64,000 bases of DNA. Origin: Streptomyces sp. NBC_01669 (GTDB lineage Bacteria > Actinomycetota > Actinomycetes > Streptomycetales > Streptomycetaceae). Numbering within the stretch: position 1 is the first letter of the stretch; the number at the start of each line of letters is the position of its first letter. The position numbers and the translations under genes are program-made. Where the stretch lies: contig NZ_JAPEQG010000001.1 in the NCBI RefSeq assembly GCF_026339735.1, forward strand, positions 6,267,501-6,331,500. The letters run 5' to 3'. Positions 1 to 8,471 of the stretch are shown here, one piece after another. Under the pieces are notes generated by a model. That model did no database searches. It saw only the letters and a list, made by a program, of their open reading frames with translations, and was not told where the DNA came from.

Positions 1-523
1 GGAGCTGCGCGAGGCGTACGCCGTGCACCCGATCGCCGCCCTGCAGTCCGAGTGGTCGCTCTTCAGCCGGGACGTCGAGCGCAGCGCCGTGCCCGCCGCG
101 GTCGAGCTCGGGGTGACCTTCGTGCCGTACTCGCCGCTCGGCCGGGGCTTTTTGACCGGGGCGTTCACGGACGCGGCCAAGGACCTGTCGGACGGCGACT
201 TCCGCAAGTACCAGCCGCGTTTCACCGGCGACAACGCGAAGACGAACGCCGCCCTGCTGGAGCCCGTCCACAAGATCGCGGCGGCGCACGGGGCGTCGGC
301 CGCGCAGGTGGCGCTCGCCTGGGTGCAGCAGCGGGCCCAGGTGCACGGCCTGACCGTGGTGCCGATCCCGGGCACCCGCAAGAGCAGCCGGCTGCTGGAG
401 AACGTGGCCGCCACCCGGCTCACGCTGACCGCGGAGGAGCTGGCACTGCTGGAGCCGATCGCGGGGCAGGTGGCGGGGGACCGGTACCCGGACATGAGCT
501 CGACGTCCGCGGCGCGCGAGTAG
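1..523 (+). CDS. Aldo/keto reductase, C-terminal part (gene starts before the window)
   Basis: The frame is open from the first bases to a TAG at 521-523, so only about the last 173 residues are seen. They carry the second half of an aldo/keto reductase TIM barrel: YSPLGRGFLTG at the phosphate-side strand and IPGTRKSSRLLENV, the usual NADPH 2'-phosphate-binding segment near the C terminus. Members reduce aldehydes and ketones with NADPH in the cytoplasm; the substrate cannot be told from this half, and the catalytic Tyr/Lys/Asp/His lie outside the window. The next gene is convergent and about 75 bases away, so this is probably the end of its transcript. Family assignment is secure; specificity is unknown. 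Confidence 0.9.
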   Translation, partial: ELREAYAVHPIAALQSEWSLFSRDVERSAVPAAVELGVTFVPYSPLGRGFLTGAFTDAAKDLSDGDFRKYQPRFTGDNAKTNAALLEPVHKIAAAHGASAAQVALAWVQQRAQVHGLTVVPIPGTRKSSRLLENVAATRLTLTAEELALLEPIAGQVAGDRYPDMSSTSAARE

Positions 524-596
524 TCGTTTCCGGGCGGCCGGGGCGCCCGGCAATCGCCCGGTCCTCAAGCGCCCCACGGGCTGGATGTGCGCCGCC

Positions 597-1805
597 CTAC
601 GCCAGCCCCAGCGCGAACAAGGCGAACCCCGCCGCGAGCAGCCCCGCCGCTGTTCGGCGGGCGTTCGCCGCCCGCGTTCCGGCCTGCCACGGTGCCTCGA
701 AGCGGCGCGCGTACCGGGCGATGAGCACCAGCAGCCCGGCGAACACCGGCATCCACGCCAGCCGCGCCAGGACCCAGCCGATCGTGTCCGGCCCGGTCGT
801 CAGCCCGGGCACCGCACCGGCGAACGACGCCGGGACGGCCGCGGCCAGCATCGCCGTCTGGTGCCAGCACAGGATCGTCATCGCGGACAGATTGATGACG
901 ACGACCGGCGCCCACACCGGTGGACGGCGCAGCAGCCGGCCGATCCGGTCGCGCAGCAGGATCGCCGCACCGCTCTGCGCGGCGGCCAGCGCGAGGACCA
1001 GCAGCGACGGCGGATGCGAATTGGTGCGAGCCTCGCCCGGCACGCCGACCATCGACGCCGGGTAGTGGAAGGCGAGCAGGAGCGCGGCGAACAGCACGGT
1101 CCCGCCGACAAGCAGGAACCGGGCGCCCCGCTTCCCGATCCGGTCCTCGCCCCACGAGACACCGAGCTGGTACGCGAAGAGCCAGCCCGGAAGGATGTTC
1201 AGCACGCTCAGCCAGGACGGCATCGCCTCGGCGTACGGTCCGTAGCGCAGGAAGTCGACGGCGGCGACCGCCCCGAGCAGTGGCGCGGCTGCCCAGCCGC
1301 CCAGCCGCCGCGCGATCCGCAGGCAGTACGGGGTGAGGGCGGTGACCACCGTGTACACCCCGACGAACCAGAGTGGCTGGATCACCAGCGTCGACCCGGT
1401 CCGCAGCGTGTCACCGGGTACCCCGAGCGTGTACAGCACGGGGATCATCGCCGCCCAGACGGCGGTCACCCCCAGCACCGGCCTGCCCAGCCTGGCCATC
1501 CGCCCGCGCAGCCAGGCTGCGGTGGTGGACTTCCTGCGCCGGTACGAGAGCACGGAGGCGTACCCGCCGACCAGGAAGAAGATGCCCAGCATCTGGAGGA
1601 TCCAGCTGACCGGGGCGAGGAATCCGAAGGCGGAGAGCGGGCTGGCGTTGTGAAGAGCGCCGGCGCTGTCCAGCCGGAAGCCGCCGAGCAGCCAGTGCCC
1701 GGTCGGCACGGCGAGCAGGGCGAGGGCGCGCAGTCCGTCGACGGCACGGTCGCGGTGAGCGGGGGTACGGGCGTCGATCCGGGCCGCAAGCTGCTTCAGG
1801 CTCAT
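597..1805 (-). CDS. Membrane acyltransferase family 3 (OafA/OpgC-like)
   Basis: A 402-residue polytopic membrane protein. It has the acyltransferase-3 layout: an N-terminal helix with RDRAVDGLRALALL, where the family keeps its conserved Arg and the following region, then about ten hydrophobic segments, and a short Arg-rich cytoplasmic end. The family O-acylates sugars, antibiotics or envelope polymers with acyl-CoA at the membrane; the acceptor here is unknown. The frame is open much further upstream, but the start at 1805 (MSLKQLAARI) is preferred because it overlaps the stop of the upstream DUF1023 gene by four bases (ATGA), which suggests translational coupling. The pair could act together on an envelope or secreted ester, but this is inference from coupling only. 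Confidence 0.82.
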   Translation of the reverse strand: MSLKQLAARIDARTPAHRDRAVDGLRALALLAVPTGHWLLGGFRLDSAGALHNASPLSAFGFLAPVSWILQMLGIFFLVGGYASVLSYRRRKSTTAAWLRGRMARLGRPVLGVTAVWAAMIPVLYTLGVPGDTLRTGSTLVIQPLWFVGVYTVVTALTPYCLRIARRLGGWAAAPLLGAVAAVDFLRYGPYAEAMPSWLSVLNILPGWLFAYQLGVSWGEDRIGKRGARFLLVGGTVLFAALLLAFHYPASMVGVPGEARTNSHPPSLLVLALAAAQSGAAILLRDRIGRLLRRPPVWAPVVVINLSAMTILCWHQTAMLAAAVPASFAGAVPGLTTGPDTIGWVLARLAWMPVFAGLLVLIARYARRFEAPWQAGTRAANARRTAAGLLAAGFALFALGLA

Positions 1806-2848
1806 CGGCCCGCCCCTTCCGCGATGGCCGCGAAGGCGCGCAGCGAGTCGGTGCCGGGGGCGAAGTAGCCGGTGTGGCCATGCGCGTCCTCGGCGGGCAC
1901 CCGGCGGGCCCCGAACTCCGGATCGGCAGGATCGGGCCCGTGACCGAGCCCGGCCACCTCGACGTTCGGGACGTCGTCGATCCAGTCGGTGGCGTCCTTG
2001 GCCGCCCAGACCCGGGCGGCGGTGTGCAGATCGGCGACGTTGTCGGCGCGCATGCCGGGCGAGCCGAGGACGACCAGGTCGCCGACGTGCAGCCGGGACG
2101 CGGCGAGACCGCACACGACGGACCCGTAACTGTGGCAGAACACGGCGGGTTCGGTGATCCTGTCGGCCGCCAGCCCGTCCGCGAACCGGGTCAGCCGATC
2201 GGCGCCCGCCTTTGCGAGCGAACCGGTCGCAGCATCGACCCCGACGCCGACGGGAGTGGTGTAACCGGCCCAGGCGATCACCGCACTGCCCGTTCCGGTC
2301 TCCGCGTACAGCGACTTCGCCATGCCGGCCGGAGTGCCGTACACGTCATGTGTACGGTCGAAGGTCCCGGCGTCGATGTCCGAACCCGGCACCACGACGG
2401 AGACCCGGCTCGCGGTCCTCAGATCCCCGAACACCTCGGCGACCTGTCCGCGCCCGCGCGGATCGAAGGCCAGGATCCGCCGTCCGCGATCCACGGCCAG
2501 ATGCGTGTACCGGGGATCGTGGCCGGCCTGCAGGGAAAGGGCGTTGGCGCGGTAGCGCAACTCGACGGGCACCCCGTCGAGATTGCCGACGACCGATGGA
2601 TGCCGCACGACCAGCTGCTGCCGCTCGTCCTTGCTCAACCACCGGAAGAATTGCGCTACTTGGGCGGGTGTGGACCGCTCCGGATCCGGCAGCTTCCGCC
2701 CCAGCACATGATCCGACCGCCATGCGGCACTCCCGGGCGGCGGCCCGGTCACGGCCTGCTGAGCATTCCCGGATACCCAGCCGGCGGTCCCGGCCACCAC
2801 GGTGGTCGCCAGTGCGACCGCGACCAGAGTCCTCGCGTAACGGCGCAT
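1802..2848 (-). CDS. Exported alpha/beta hydrolase (DUF1023 family)
   Basis: A 348-residue protein that starts with a signal peptide or anchor (MRRYARTLVAVALATTVVAG) and carries the nucleophile elbow FCHSYGSVVCG around residue 240, with the late GLGHGPDP and AHGHTGYF segments holding likely Asp/His partners. This is the DUF1023 actinobacterial hydrolase family, probably esterases or lipases acting outside the membrane. The start at 2848 is chosen over one nine codons upstream because a GGGAGGG stretch lies a few bases before it and the signal peptide then begins correctly. It overlaps the acyltransferase gene by four bases. A paralogue lies at 6224-7489. Substrate is unknown. Confidence 0.85.
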   Translation of the reverse strand: MRRYARTLVAVALATTVVAGTAGWVSGNAQQAVTGPPPGSAAWRSDHVLGRKLPDPERSTPAQVAQFFRWLSKDERQQLVVRHPSVVGNLDGVPVELRYRANALSLQAGHDPRYTHLAVDRGRRILAFDPRGRGQVAEVFGDLRTASRVSVVVPGSDIDAGTFDRTHDVYGTPAGMAKSLYAETGTGSAVIAWAGYTTPVGVGVDAATGSLAKAGADRLTRFADGLAADRITEPAVFCHSYGSVVCGLAASRLHVGDLVVLGSPGMRADNVADLHTAARVWAAKDATDWIDDVPNVEVAGLGHGPDPADPEFGARRVPAEDAHGHTGYFAPGTDSLRAFAAIAEGAGR

Positions 2849-3027
2849 CTCGCCCTCCCTCTTCGGCTCGTGCACGCCGTTCGGCGCGACGGGAGGGAAG
2901 GTAGGAAGAGGGTGGGTGAGAGGGCGTCACACCGGGGAGCCACGTTCGCAGTGGTACCGGGGTAGGGGGTGTACCGGGGGAATTCCCCACCCCACGCGGC
3001 CATTCGAGCCGGCTCGGGGGAAGGCCG

Positions 3028-3720
3028 TTACGCGCCCGGCGTCACCAACCCCGACTCATACGCAAAGATCACCGCCTGCGCCCGATCCCGCAGATCGAGC
3101 TTGGCCAGCACCCGTCCGATATGCGTCTTCACCGTCTGCTCGGCCAGCACCAGCCGCCCCGCGATCTCCTGGTTGGACAGCCCCCGGGCAATCAGCTCCA
3201 ACACCTCCGTCTCCCGCGGCGTCAGCCCGTTCAGCCGCAGAGCGACGACATCGCTCCGCCCGCCCGCACCGCTTCCGCCCGGCCGTTGCCGCGCGAAGTC
3301 CGCGATCAGCCGTCGCGTCACGGACGGAGCCAACAGCGCCTCGCCCGCCGCCACCACCCGTACCGCCGAGATGAGATCGGCGGGCGGCGCGTCCTTCAGC
3401 AGGAACCCGGAAGCCCCGGCGCGCAGCGCCTCGTACACGTAGTCGTCCACGTCGAAGGTGGTGAGCATCAGCACCTTCGGCCGGTGGACCACCCCCACCG
3501 GCGGGTTCAGCAGCTCACGCGCGGCCGCGAGGCCGTCCATCTCCGGCATCCGCACATCCATCAGCACCACGTCCGGATGGACGTTCCGGCTGACCTCGAT
3601 CCCCTGCCGCCCGTCCGGCGCCTCGCCCACCACATCGATGTCGCTCTGCGCCGACAGCAGCGCCGCGAACCCCGCCCGCACCATGGCCTGGTCGTCGACG
3701 ATGATCACGCGGATGGTCAC
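3028..3720 (-). CDS. NarL/FixJ-family response regulator
   Basis: A 230-residue two-domain regulator. The receiver domain has the acidic pair at the start (VDD, residues 8-10), the phosphoacceptor Asp55 in LMDVRMPEMDG and the conserved Lys in FLLKDA. The C-terminal LuxR helix-turn-helix (about residues 165-210) reads LTPRETEVLELIARGLSNQE and continues into TVKTHIGRVLAKL. It is the partner of the histidine kinase whose stop overlaps this start by four bases (3717-3720), so the two are one operon and stoichiometrically coupled. The target genes are unknown; the neighbouring hydrolase and acyltransferase genes are possible but unproven targets. Confidence 0.95.
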   Translation of the reverse strand: MTIRVIIVDDQAMVRAGFAALLSAQSDIDVVGEAPDGRQGIEVSRNVHPDVVLMDVRMPEMDGLAAARELLNPPVGVVHRPKVLMLTTFDVDDYVYEALRAGASGFLLKDAPPADLISAVRVVAAGEALLAPSVTRRLIADFARQRPGGSGAGGRSDVVALRLNGLTPRETEVLELIARGLSNQEIAGRLVLAEQTVKTHIGRVLAKLDLRDRAQAVIFAYESGLVTPGA

Positions 3721-5039
3721 AGGTCCTCCAGGGACGAGGGGGAGGCGGGCGACAGCGGCAGCCGTGCGGCCACCCGGAACCCGCCGTCGGGCAGCGGCCC
3801 GGTGTCCAGGCTGCCGCCGGTCAACCGTACGCGTTCGCGCATCCCGACCAGCCCGTGTCCGGTCCCCGTCGGCTCCAGCGGCGAACCGGGCCGTTCCGCC
3901 CGGTCGTTGGCGACCACCACGGTCAGATGCTCGCCGTCCGACGCGATCGACACCCGGGTCCGCGCTCCCGGCGCATGCCGGACCACATTGGCCAGCGCCT
4001 CCTGCACGATCCGGTACGCGGACAGGTCCACCGCCTGCGGTACGTCGCCCAGGTCCGCGGCGAGCGACAACTCCGCGGGCAGCCCCGCCCGTACCGTCGC
4101 CTCGACCAGCTGCTGCACCCGGTCGAGCCCCGGCTGCGGCGCCCGGTCGCCCTCCGTTCCGTCGCTGCGCAGCACCACGAGCAGCCGCCGCATCTCGGCA
4201 AGCGACTCCCGGGCGCTCGCCGCGATCGAGCCGAACTCCTCGACCGCCTCCGCGGACAGCCCGCTGATCCGGTACGGGGCGGAGTCGGCCTGGACCGTGA
4301 TCACCGACATGTGGTGCGCGACCACATCGTGCAGCTCACGGGCGATTCTGGTGCGCTCCTCAAGCAGGGTCCGCTGCGCCCGCTCCGCCTCGCTGATGGT
4401 CTCCTGCTCGGCCAGCCGCCGCTGCGCGTCGCCCCGTTCCCGAACCGCCGCGGCGATCACCAGCACCACCGCACCGAGGATGGGCAGCAGCAGGGCGCTG
4501 CCGTTGCTGCGCCCGGGCGAGATCACATGCAGCACCACACCGGCGGCTCCTGTGGCCAGCCAGACGGCGATCGAGGTCCGGCGGGTCTCGCGCAGCCCCA
4601 GGGCGAGGAGCAGGAAGAGATACCCGACGATGGCGGGTGGTGTCCACGGCCAGACGGTGTACGTCGCCACCGGATACCCCAGGAGCACCAGGGCACCGAT
4701 GATGTCGGCGGGGAAGACGATCCACCACGCCTGCAACGGCCGGTGCGCCAGCATCAGCAAGGGCGCCGCCTGGGCGACACCGAGTGCGCCCGCCACGCCC
4801 CCGGGCACCCCGTACTCCGAGATCAGGAAGTTGATCGTGACCGGGATGAGGGTGGCGGCGAGGGCGAGGACGACACCGTACGGAAGCAGCCGCTGCCACC
4901 GTCTCGGTGCGTCGGCGAACAGCGGGGTCGGGGGGTGGGACGCGTGGGTCAGCCCGTGGGCCACCTCGCGCAGATTGCGGCGGGCTGCGCTGAGCAGGCC
5001 GTCGGCGGGCGGCGGAGGCTGGGGAAAGGAAGTCGGCAT
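3717..5039 (-). CDS. Sensor histidine kinase (HisKA_3 type)
   Basis: A 440-residue membrane kinase. Several hydrophobic helices (about residues 45-175) form the sensor, followed by a coiled stretch, the dimerisation/phosphoacceptor motif RIARELHDVVAHH near residue 240 and a HATPase domain with GTGHGLVGMRERV as the G box. Kinases of this kind phosphorylate NarL-type regulators, here the gene directly downstream. There is no large extracellular domain, so the signal is probably sensed in or at the membrane. The start is uncertain: 5039 (MPTSFPQ) is used; 5081 is an in-frame alternative. Neither has a strong Shine-Dalgarno sequence. Confidence 0.92.
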   Translation of the reverse strand: MPTSFPQPPPPADGLLSAARRNLREVAHGLTHASHPPTPLFADAPRRWQRLLPYGVVLALAATLIPVTINFLISEYGVPGGVAGALGVAQAAPLLMLAHRPLQAWWIVFPADIIGALVLLGYPVATYTVWPWTPPAIVGYLFLLLALGLRETRRTSIAVWLATGAAGVVLHVISPGRSNGSALLLPILGAVVLVIAAAVRERGDAQRRLAEQETISEAERAQRTLLEERTRIARELHDVVAHHMSVITVQADSAPYRISGLSAEAVEEFGSIAASARESLAEMRRLLVVLRSDGTEGDRAPQPGLDRVQQLVEATVRAGLPAELSLAADLGDVPQAVDLSAYRIVQEALANVVRHAPGARTRVSIASDGEHLTVVVANDRAERPGSPLEPTGTGHGLVGMRERVRLTGGSLDTGPLPDGGFRVAARLPLSPASPSSLEDL

Positions 5040-5184
5040 GGCCCGATCAGCGTAGGCAGCGGACCTGCTGCGGGGCGTCATACCGGGGTCTCGATCAGGA
5101 CCCGGCGCCCCGTACGGGGGTACTACGTGCCCGCCCCTCACGGCCTGCCCACGACAGGGAATGGGGGAGACCGTCGACCCGCCG

Positions 5185-6138
5185 CTACAGCTCCGCGAGC
5201 AGCTGGGCCTTCTTCGCGCTGAACTCGTCGTCCGTCACGAGTCCCGCCCGGTGCAGCTCCCCGAGGTGCCGGATCCGCTCGGCGATGTCCGCCGGATCGC
5301 GGCGCCCCGCGCCCGCCAGGACGGCGGTTGCCGTCACGGGTGCGGACTGGTTCCTGCGTACGGACTCCAGGACGGCGGCGGCGAACGGCAGCGACTCGTG
5401 CACCGGGCCGTAGCCGAGTCCGAAGATCACCGCGGCCGGGTCCTGATCGGCCTGGGTGGGCCGCGGAGTCATTGCCTGCGGACCGGGTGCGGCGTCCGTA
5501 CGGGGCGCCCCGCCCTCCGCGGCCGCAGCCGCGCCCGCCAGGGAACCCGCGCTCCCGGCGCCTCGCGGGACCAGCCGCAGGTAGCCGTCGAACGCCTCGG
5601 GCGACCGCCACTCGACCCCGCTCAGCTCGGTGACCGGAAACGTCTGGTCGCCCGCCTTCCACTTCGCCGTGGAGGCACCCGTCCAGAACCAGCGGAAGGA
5701 GATCCGGTCCCCGTCGAAGCTGGCCCGGCCGTCGTACGCCTTGAACTGCATCGGCGCCTCGGGGGCCGCGACCATGAAACGTTCGGCGGGCTCCCTCGCG
5801 TCCGCTCCGAGCAGTGCGCGCAGCTCGTCCGCGTAGTACTCGGCGAGCGTCTCGCGTTCGGCGGGCAGCACCAGCCGGTACGGATCGCAGCCGTCCTTCA
5901 GCTGCCCTGCCGCAGCCTCCAGCAGGGGATCGGCACCGGGTCTCGGCACCGCATGCAGCACCACCGTGCCCCGCTTGCCCGGGTTCAGCGTCACCGACGA
6001 CAACGCCGCGTGCGGAATGCGGCGTTCACGCAGGCTCTGGAAGAGCTTCGGCGTGCGAATACCCCGTTCGAAGCGGATGAGCACGCAGTCGGTGTCGAAC
6101 TCCCAGGTGGCATGAATTCCGGCCAGCACATCACCCAT
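5185..6138 (-). CDS. DUF4429 domain protein with C-terminal SHOCT
   Basis: A 317-residue soluble protein with two DUF4429-like halves: MGDVLAGIHATWEFDTDCV at the N terminus and FKAYDGRASFDGDRISFRWF in the middle. An Ala/Pro-rich linker follows, then a short C-terminal SHOCT-type helix pair (IRHLGELHRAGLVTDDEF) that commonly mediates oligomerisation or target binding. The function of DUF4429 is not known; it resembles PH-like beta-sandwich modules common in streptomycetes. The start at 6138 fits the family N terminus, although the frame is open 47 codons further. It stands alone between the kinase operon and a second DUF1023 hydrolase, all on the minus strand. Confidence 0.82.
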   Translation of the reverse strand: MGDVLAGIHATWEFDTDCVLIRFERGIRTPKLFQSLRERRIPHAALSSVTLNPGKRGTVVLHAVPRPGADPLLEAAAGQLKDGCDPYRLVLPAERETLAEYYADELRALLGADAREPAERFMVAAPEAPMQFKAYDGRASFDGDRISFRWFWTGASTAKWKAGDQTFPVTELSGVEWRSPEAFDGYLRLVPRGAGSAGSLAGAAAAAEGGAPRTDAAPGPQAMTPRPTQADQDPAAVIFGLGYGPVHESLPFAAAVLESVRRNQSAPVTATAVLAGAGRRDPADIAERIRHLGELHRAGLVTDDEFSAKKAQLLAEL

Positions 6139-6223
6139 GTGCCTCATCGTATGCGGCACTTGCCCGCACGTCCCCCCTCGGCGTATGCCGCAATTCATGC
6201 TCCCTTGCGGCTCTTTACGCGCG

Positions 6224-7489
6224 TCACATGCCTTCGGCGCCGGAAATTCCCTTGTGACAGGCGCTGTCGGCGCTCGCACAGGTCACCGAGCCGTAGGCAC
6301 CCACGCCGATGGCGGCGAAGTTGCTGAGGCTCTCGGTGCCCGGCACGAAATAGCCGCTGTGCCCGTTGGCGTCGCCCGCCGAGACGACACGCGCACCGAA
6401 GCCCCGGTCCACCGGATCGGCCCCGTGGCCGAGCCCGCCGACCTCCATGTTCGGTACGTCCTCGATCCAGTCGTTGCGGTCCCGCATGGCCCAGACCGCG
6501 GCCGAGGTGTGCAGCTGCGCGGCACGCTCCACCCGCATGCCGGGGCTGCCCGCGACCGCGATGTCGGTGACCCGGGACGGCAGTTCTCCCGCGGCGACAC
6601 CGCACAGCACGGACCCGTAGCTGTGACAGAACAGCGAGACCTTTGACGTGCCGGGCAGCGCGCCGACGAGCGCACCCAGCCGGACCGCGCCGCGCTCGGC
6701 GAGGTTTCCCAGGGCCGCGTCCATACCGATGCCGGCGGGCGCGGTGTAGTCCGCCCAGGCGATGACGGCGGTCCGGGTGCCGGGGCGGGCGGCGCGCTCC
6801 GCCGCGTACAGCGACTTCGCCATGCCGACGGGGGCGGCGTTGACCTTCGGCCCGGTCCGCTCCAGCGTCAGCAGATTGGTATCGACACCGGGCACGACCA
6901 TCGAGATCCGCTCGGCCTTGTCCAGGTCACCGAACACCTCGGCGGCGTGGCCCTTTCCGGATGGGTCGAAGGCCAGGAAATGCCGACCGTGGGCCAGCAT
7001 CGACCTGAATCGCTCCATCCGGCGCAGCGCGTCGGCGCGGCCGTCCGGGGAGAGCCTGACGTCGTGCATGCGCCGCCGTTCGACCGCCCGCGCCTGAACC
7101 AGGGCCCGCCGGTTGGCGTGGTAGCGCAGGGTGACCGGGGCGCCGTTCAAATTGCCGACGACCAACGGGTATCTGTCGGCGAGCGCGGTCCGCTGCGTGG
7201 CGGTGAGCATGGCGAAGAACTGCGCCAGCCGGTACGGCGGTGCATCGGCGTCCGGCAGCGGGTGACCCGCTATCCGCCCCCGCGCCCAGGAGGCGAGTGC
7301 GATGTCGCGTGGCTCGTGGGAGGGTTGGTGACGTACGGCTGTCCAGCCGGTGGTCGCCAGCATCACGAACACGACCGCGACGGCGAGCAGCGCGCGCCAT
7401 GCGGTGAGCGTGGGGGAGGAGTCGAAGGTAGTCACTCCGGCCCACACTAGGAGACGCGCGACGACCACCGTGAAGCGGGTGACACACAT
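6224..7489 (-). CDS. Membrane-anchored alpha/beta hydrolase (DUF1023 family), second paralogue
   Basis: A 421-residue relative of the hydrolase at 1802-2848. It has one N-terminal membrane helix (ALLAVAVVFVMLATTGW), the nucleophile motif FCHSYGSVLCG, and late GLGHGADP and ANGHSGYFVPG segments likely to supply the acid and histidine. Hydrolysis of an ester or lipid at the outer face of the membrane is the family expectation; no substrate is known. Start choice is weak: ATG 7489 is given, GTG at 7492 is adjacent, and GTG near 7435 would begin closer to the membrane helix. Two such hydrolases within 5 kb suggest an old local duplication. Confidence 0.82.
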   Translation of the reverse strand: MCVTRFTVVVARLLVWAGVTTFDSSPTLTAWRALLAVAVVFVMLATTGWTAVRHQPSHEPRDIALASWARGRIAGHPLPDADAPPYRLAQFFAMLTATQRTALADRYPLVVGNLNGAPVTLRYHANRRALVQARAVERRRMHDVRLSPDGRADALRRMERFRSMLAHGRHFLAFDPSGKGHAAEVFGDLDKAERISMVVPGVDTNLLTLERTGPKVNAAPVGMAKSLYAAERAARPGTRTAVIAWADYTAPAGIGMDAALGNLAERGAVRLGALVGALPGTSKVSLFCHSYGSVLCGVAAGELPSRVTDIAVAGSPGMRVERAAQLHTSAAVWAMRDRNDWIEDVPNMEVGGLGHGADPVDRGFGARVVSAGDANGHSGYFVPGTESLSNFAAIGVGAYGSVTCASADSACHKGISGAEGM

Positions 7490-7662
7490 CACTCGGCTGC
7501 GGGGAATTGAGGTGGGTTTCCCTCACGCTCCGTGCGCGCTTCCGGTACGCTCCGACGGATTTCGCGCCGCTCCTGTCTCGCACGGGCCGGTTGTGGTACG
7601 GCAGTTGTGAAGTCTGTCATGTTCCGTTATGAGGCGTTCGGCACATGATGGGGTCGGAGCTG

Positions 7663-8355
7663 TCAGGCGGAAGGCGCAGGCCCTGCGATCACGGGTTCGA
7701 CCGGCGCATGCCAGTTCCCCGCGAGCGCCGGGCCCAGTTGGTCCAGATAGTTCTCGGTCAGCGTGCGCAGCGACTCCATGCTCGTGTCCCGCCCCTGCCC
7801 CCACAGTTGCCCGGTCACCCGCATCACCCCGGAGAACGCGGCGACGGCGACCCGCGGTCGCGGATCCGTCCGGATGTCGAGGCCCTCGCGCCCGGCGATC
7901 ACCTCGGCTATCTCGGTCTCCAGGTCGATGCTGCGCCGCAGGTGGGCCGCGAGCAGGGAAGGGGTCGACTCGATCATCCGGTACGTACGCATGTGGAGTT
8001 CGACCGTGACGGTCTTCTCGATCGCCTCACCGATACTGTTCCAGGCGCACAGGACCGCACTGCGCATTGCCTCGAAAGGGGCTTCTCCGGCGGGCCGTTG
8101 GCGCAGCTCGGAGAGGAAGCGCGACTCCACCATCTCCTGGACGGCGAAGGCGGTCTCCTCCTTGCTGGCGAAATAGCGGAAGAAGGTGCGCTGGGAGACC
8201 TCGACGGCGTCGACGATCTCGTCGACGGTGGTCTCGTCGTACCCCTGGGTGGTGAAGAGGTCGAGGGCGGCATGCAGCAGGGCGTCCCGGGTGCGTCGCT
8301 TCTTGCGTTCGCGCAGCCCGGTCGGTTGCTCTGCGGCGCGCCGGCCATCGGTCAC
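7663..8355 (-). CDS. TetR-family transcriptional regulator
   Basis: A 230-residue regulator. The N-terminal helix-turn-helix lies at about residues 16-65 (RDALLHAALDLFTTQGYDET, then VSQRTFFRYFASKEE); the rest is the variable helical ligand and dimer domain. It is transcribed divergently from a DHA2-type drug exporter with 116 bases between them, which contain a perfect palindrome. The classical arrangement predicts that this protein represses the exporter, and perhaps itself, until the exporter substrate binds. The ligand cannot be inferred from sequence. Confidence 0.92.
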   Translation of the reverse strand: MTDGRRAAEQPTGLRERKKRRTRDALLHAALDLFTTQGYDETTVDEIVDAVEVSQRTFFRYFASKEETAFAVQEMVESRFLSELRQRPAGEAPFEAMRSAVLCAWNSIGEAIEKTVTVELHMRTYRMIESTPSLLAAHLRRSIDLETEIAEVIAGREGLDIRTDPRPRVAVAAFSGVMRVTGQLWGQGRDTSMESLRTLTENYLDQLGPALAGNWHAPVEPVIAGPAPSA

Positions 8356-8442
8356 TGAGCGGTCCTCTTTCGATCTCTTTGTCCAGCTCAGGGTACCTGT
8401 GAGCTACGTGACAGTTACCGGCTTGTGAAATGGTTTGTCAAC

Positions 8443-8457
8443 TGTCAGTGACTGACA
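8443..8457. promoter_or_regulatory. Probable TetR operator
   Basis: TGTCAGT-G-ACTGACA is a perfect 15-base palindrome located 15 bases before the start codon of the exporter and between two divergent genes, a TetR regulator and its likely target. Partial half-sites (TTTGTCAACTGTCAG just upstream, GTGACAGTTACC near 8408) suggest a second, weaker dimer site. A bound dimer here would block the exporter promoter or early elongation. Operator function is inferred from position and symmetry. Confidence 0.7.
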
Positions 8458-8471
8458 CTAATGTCCCCGGC

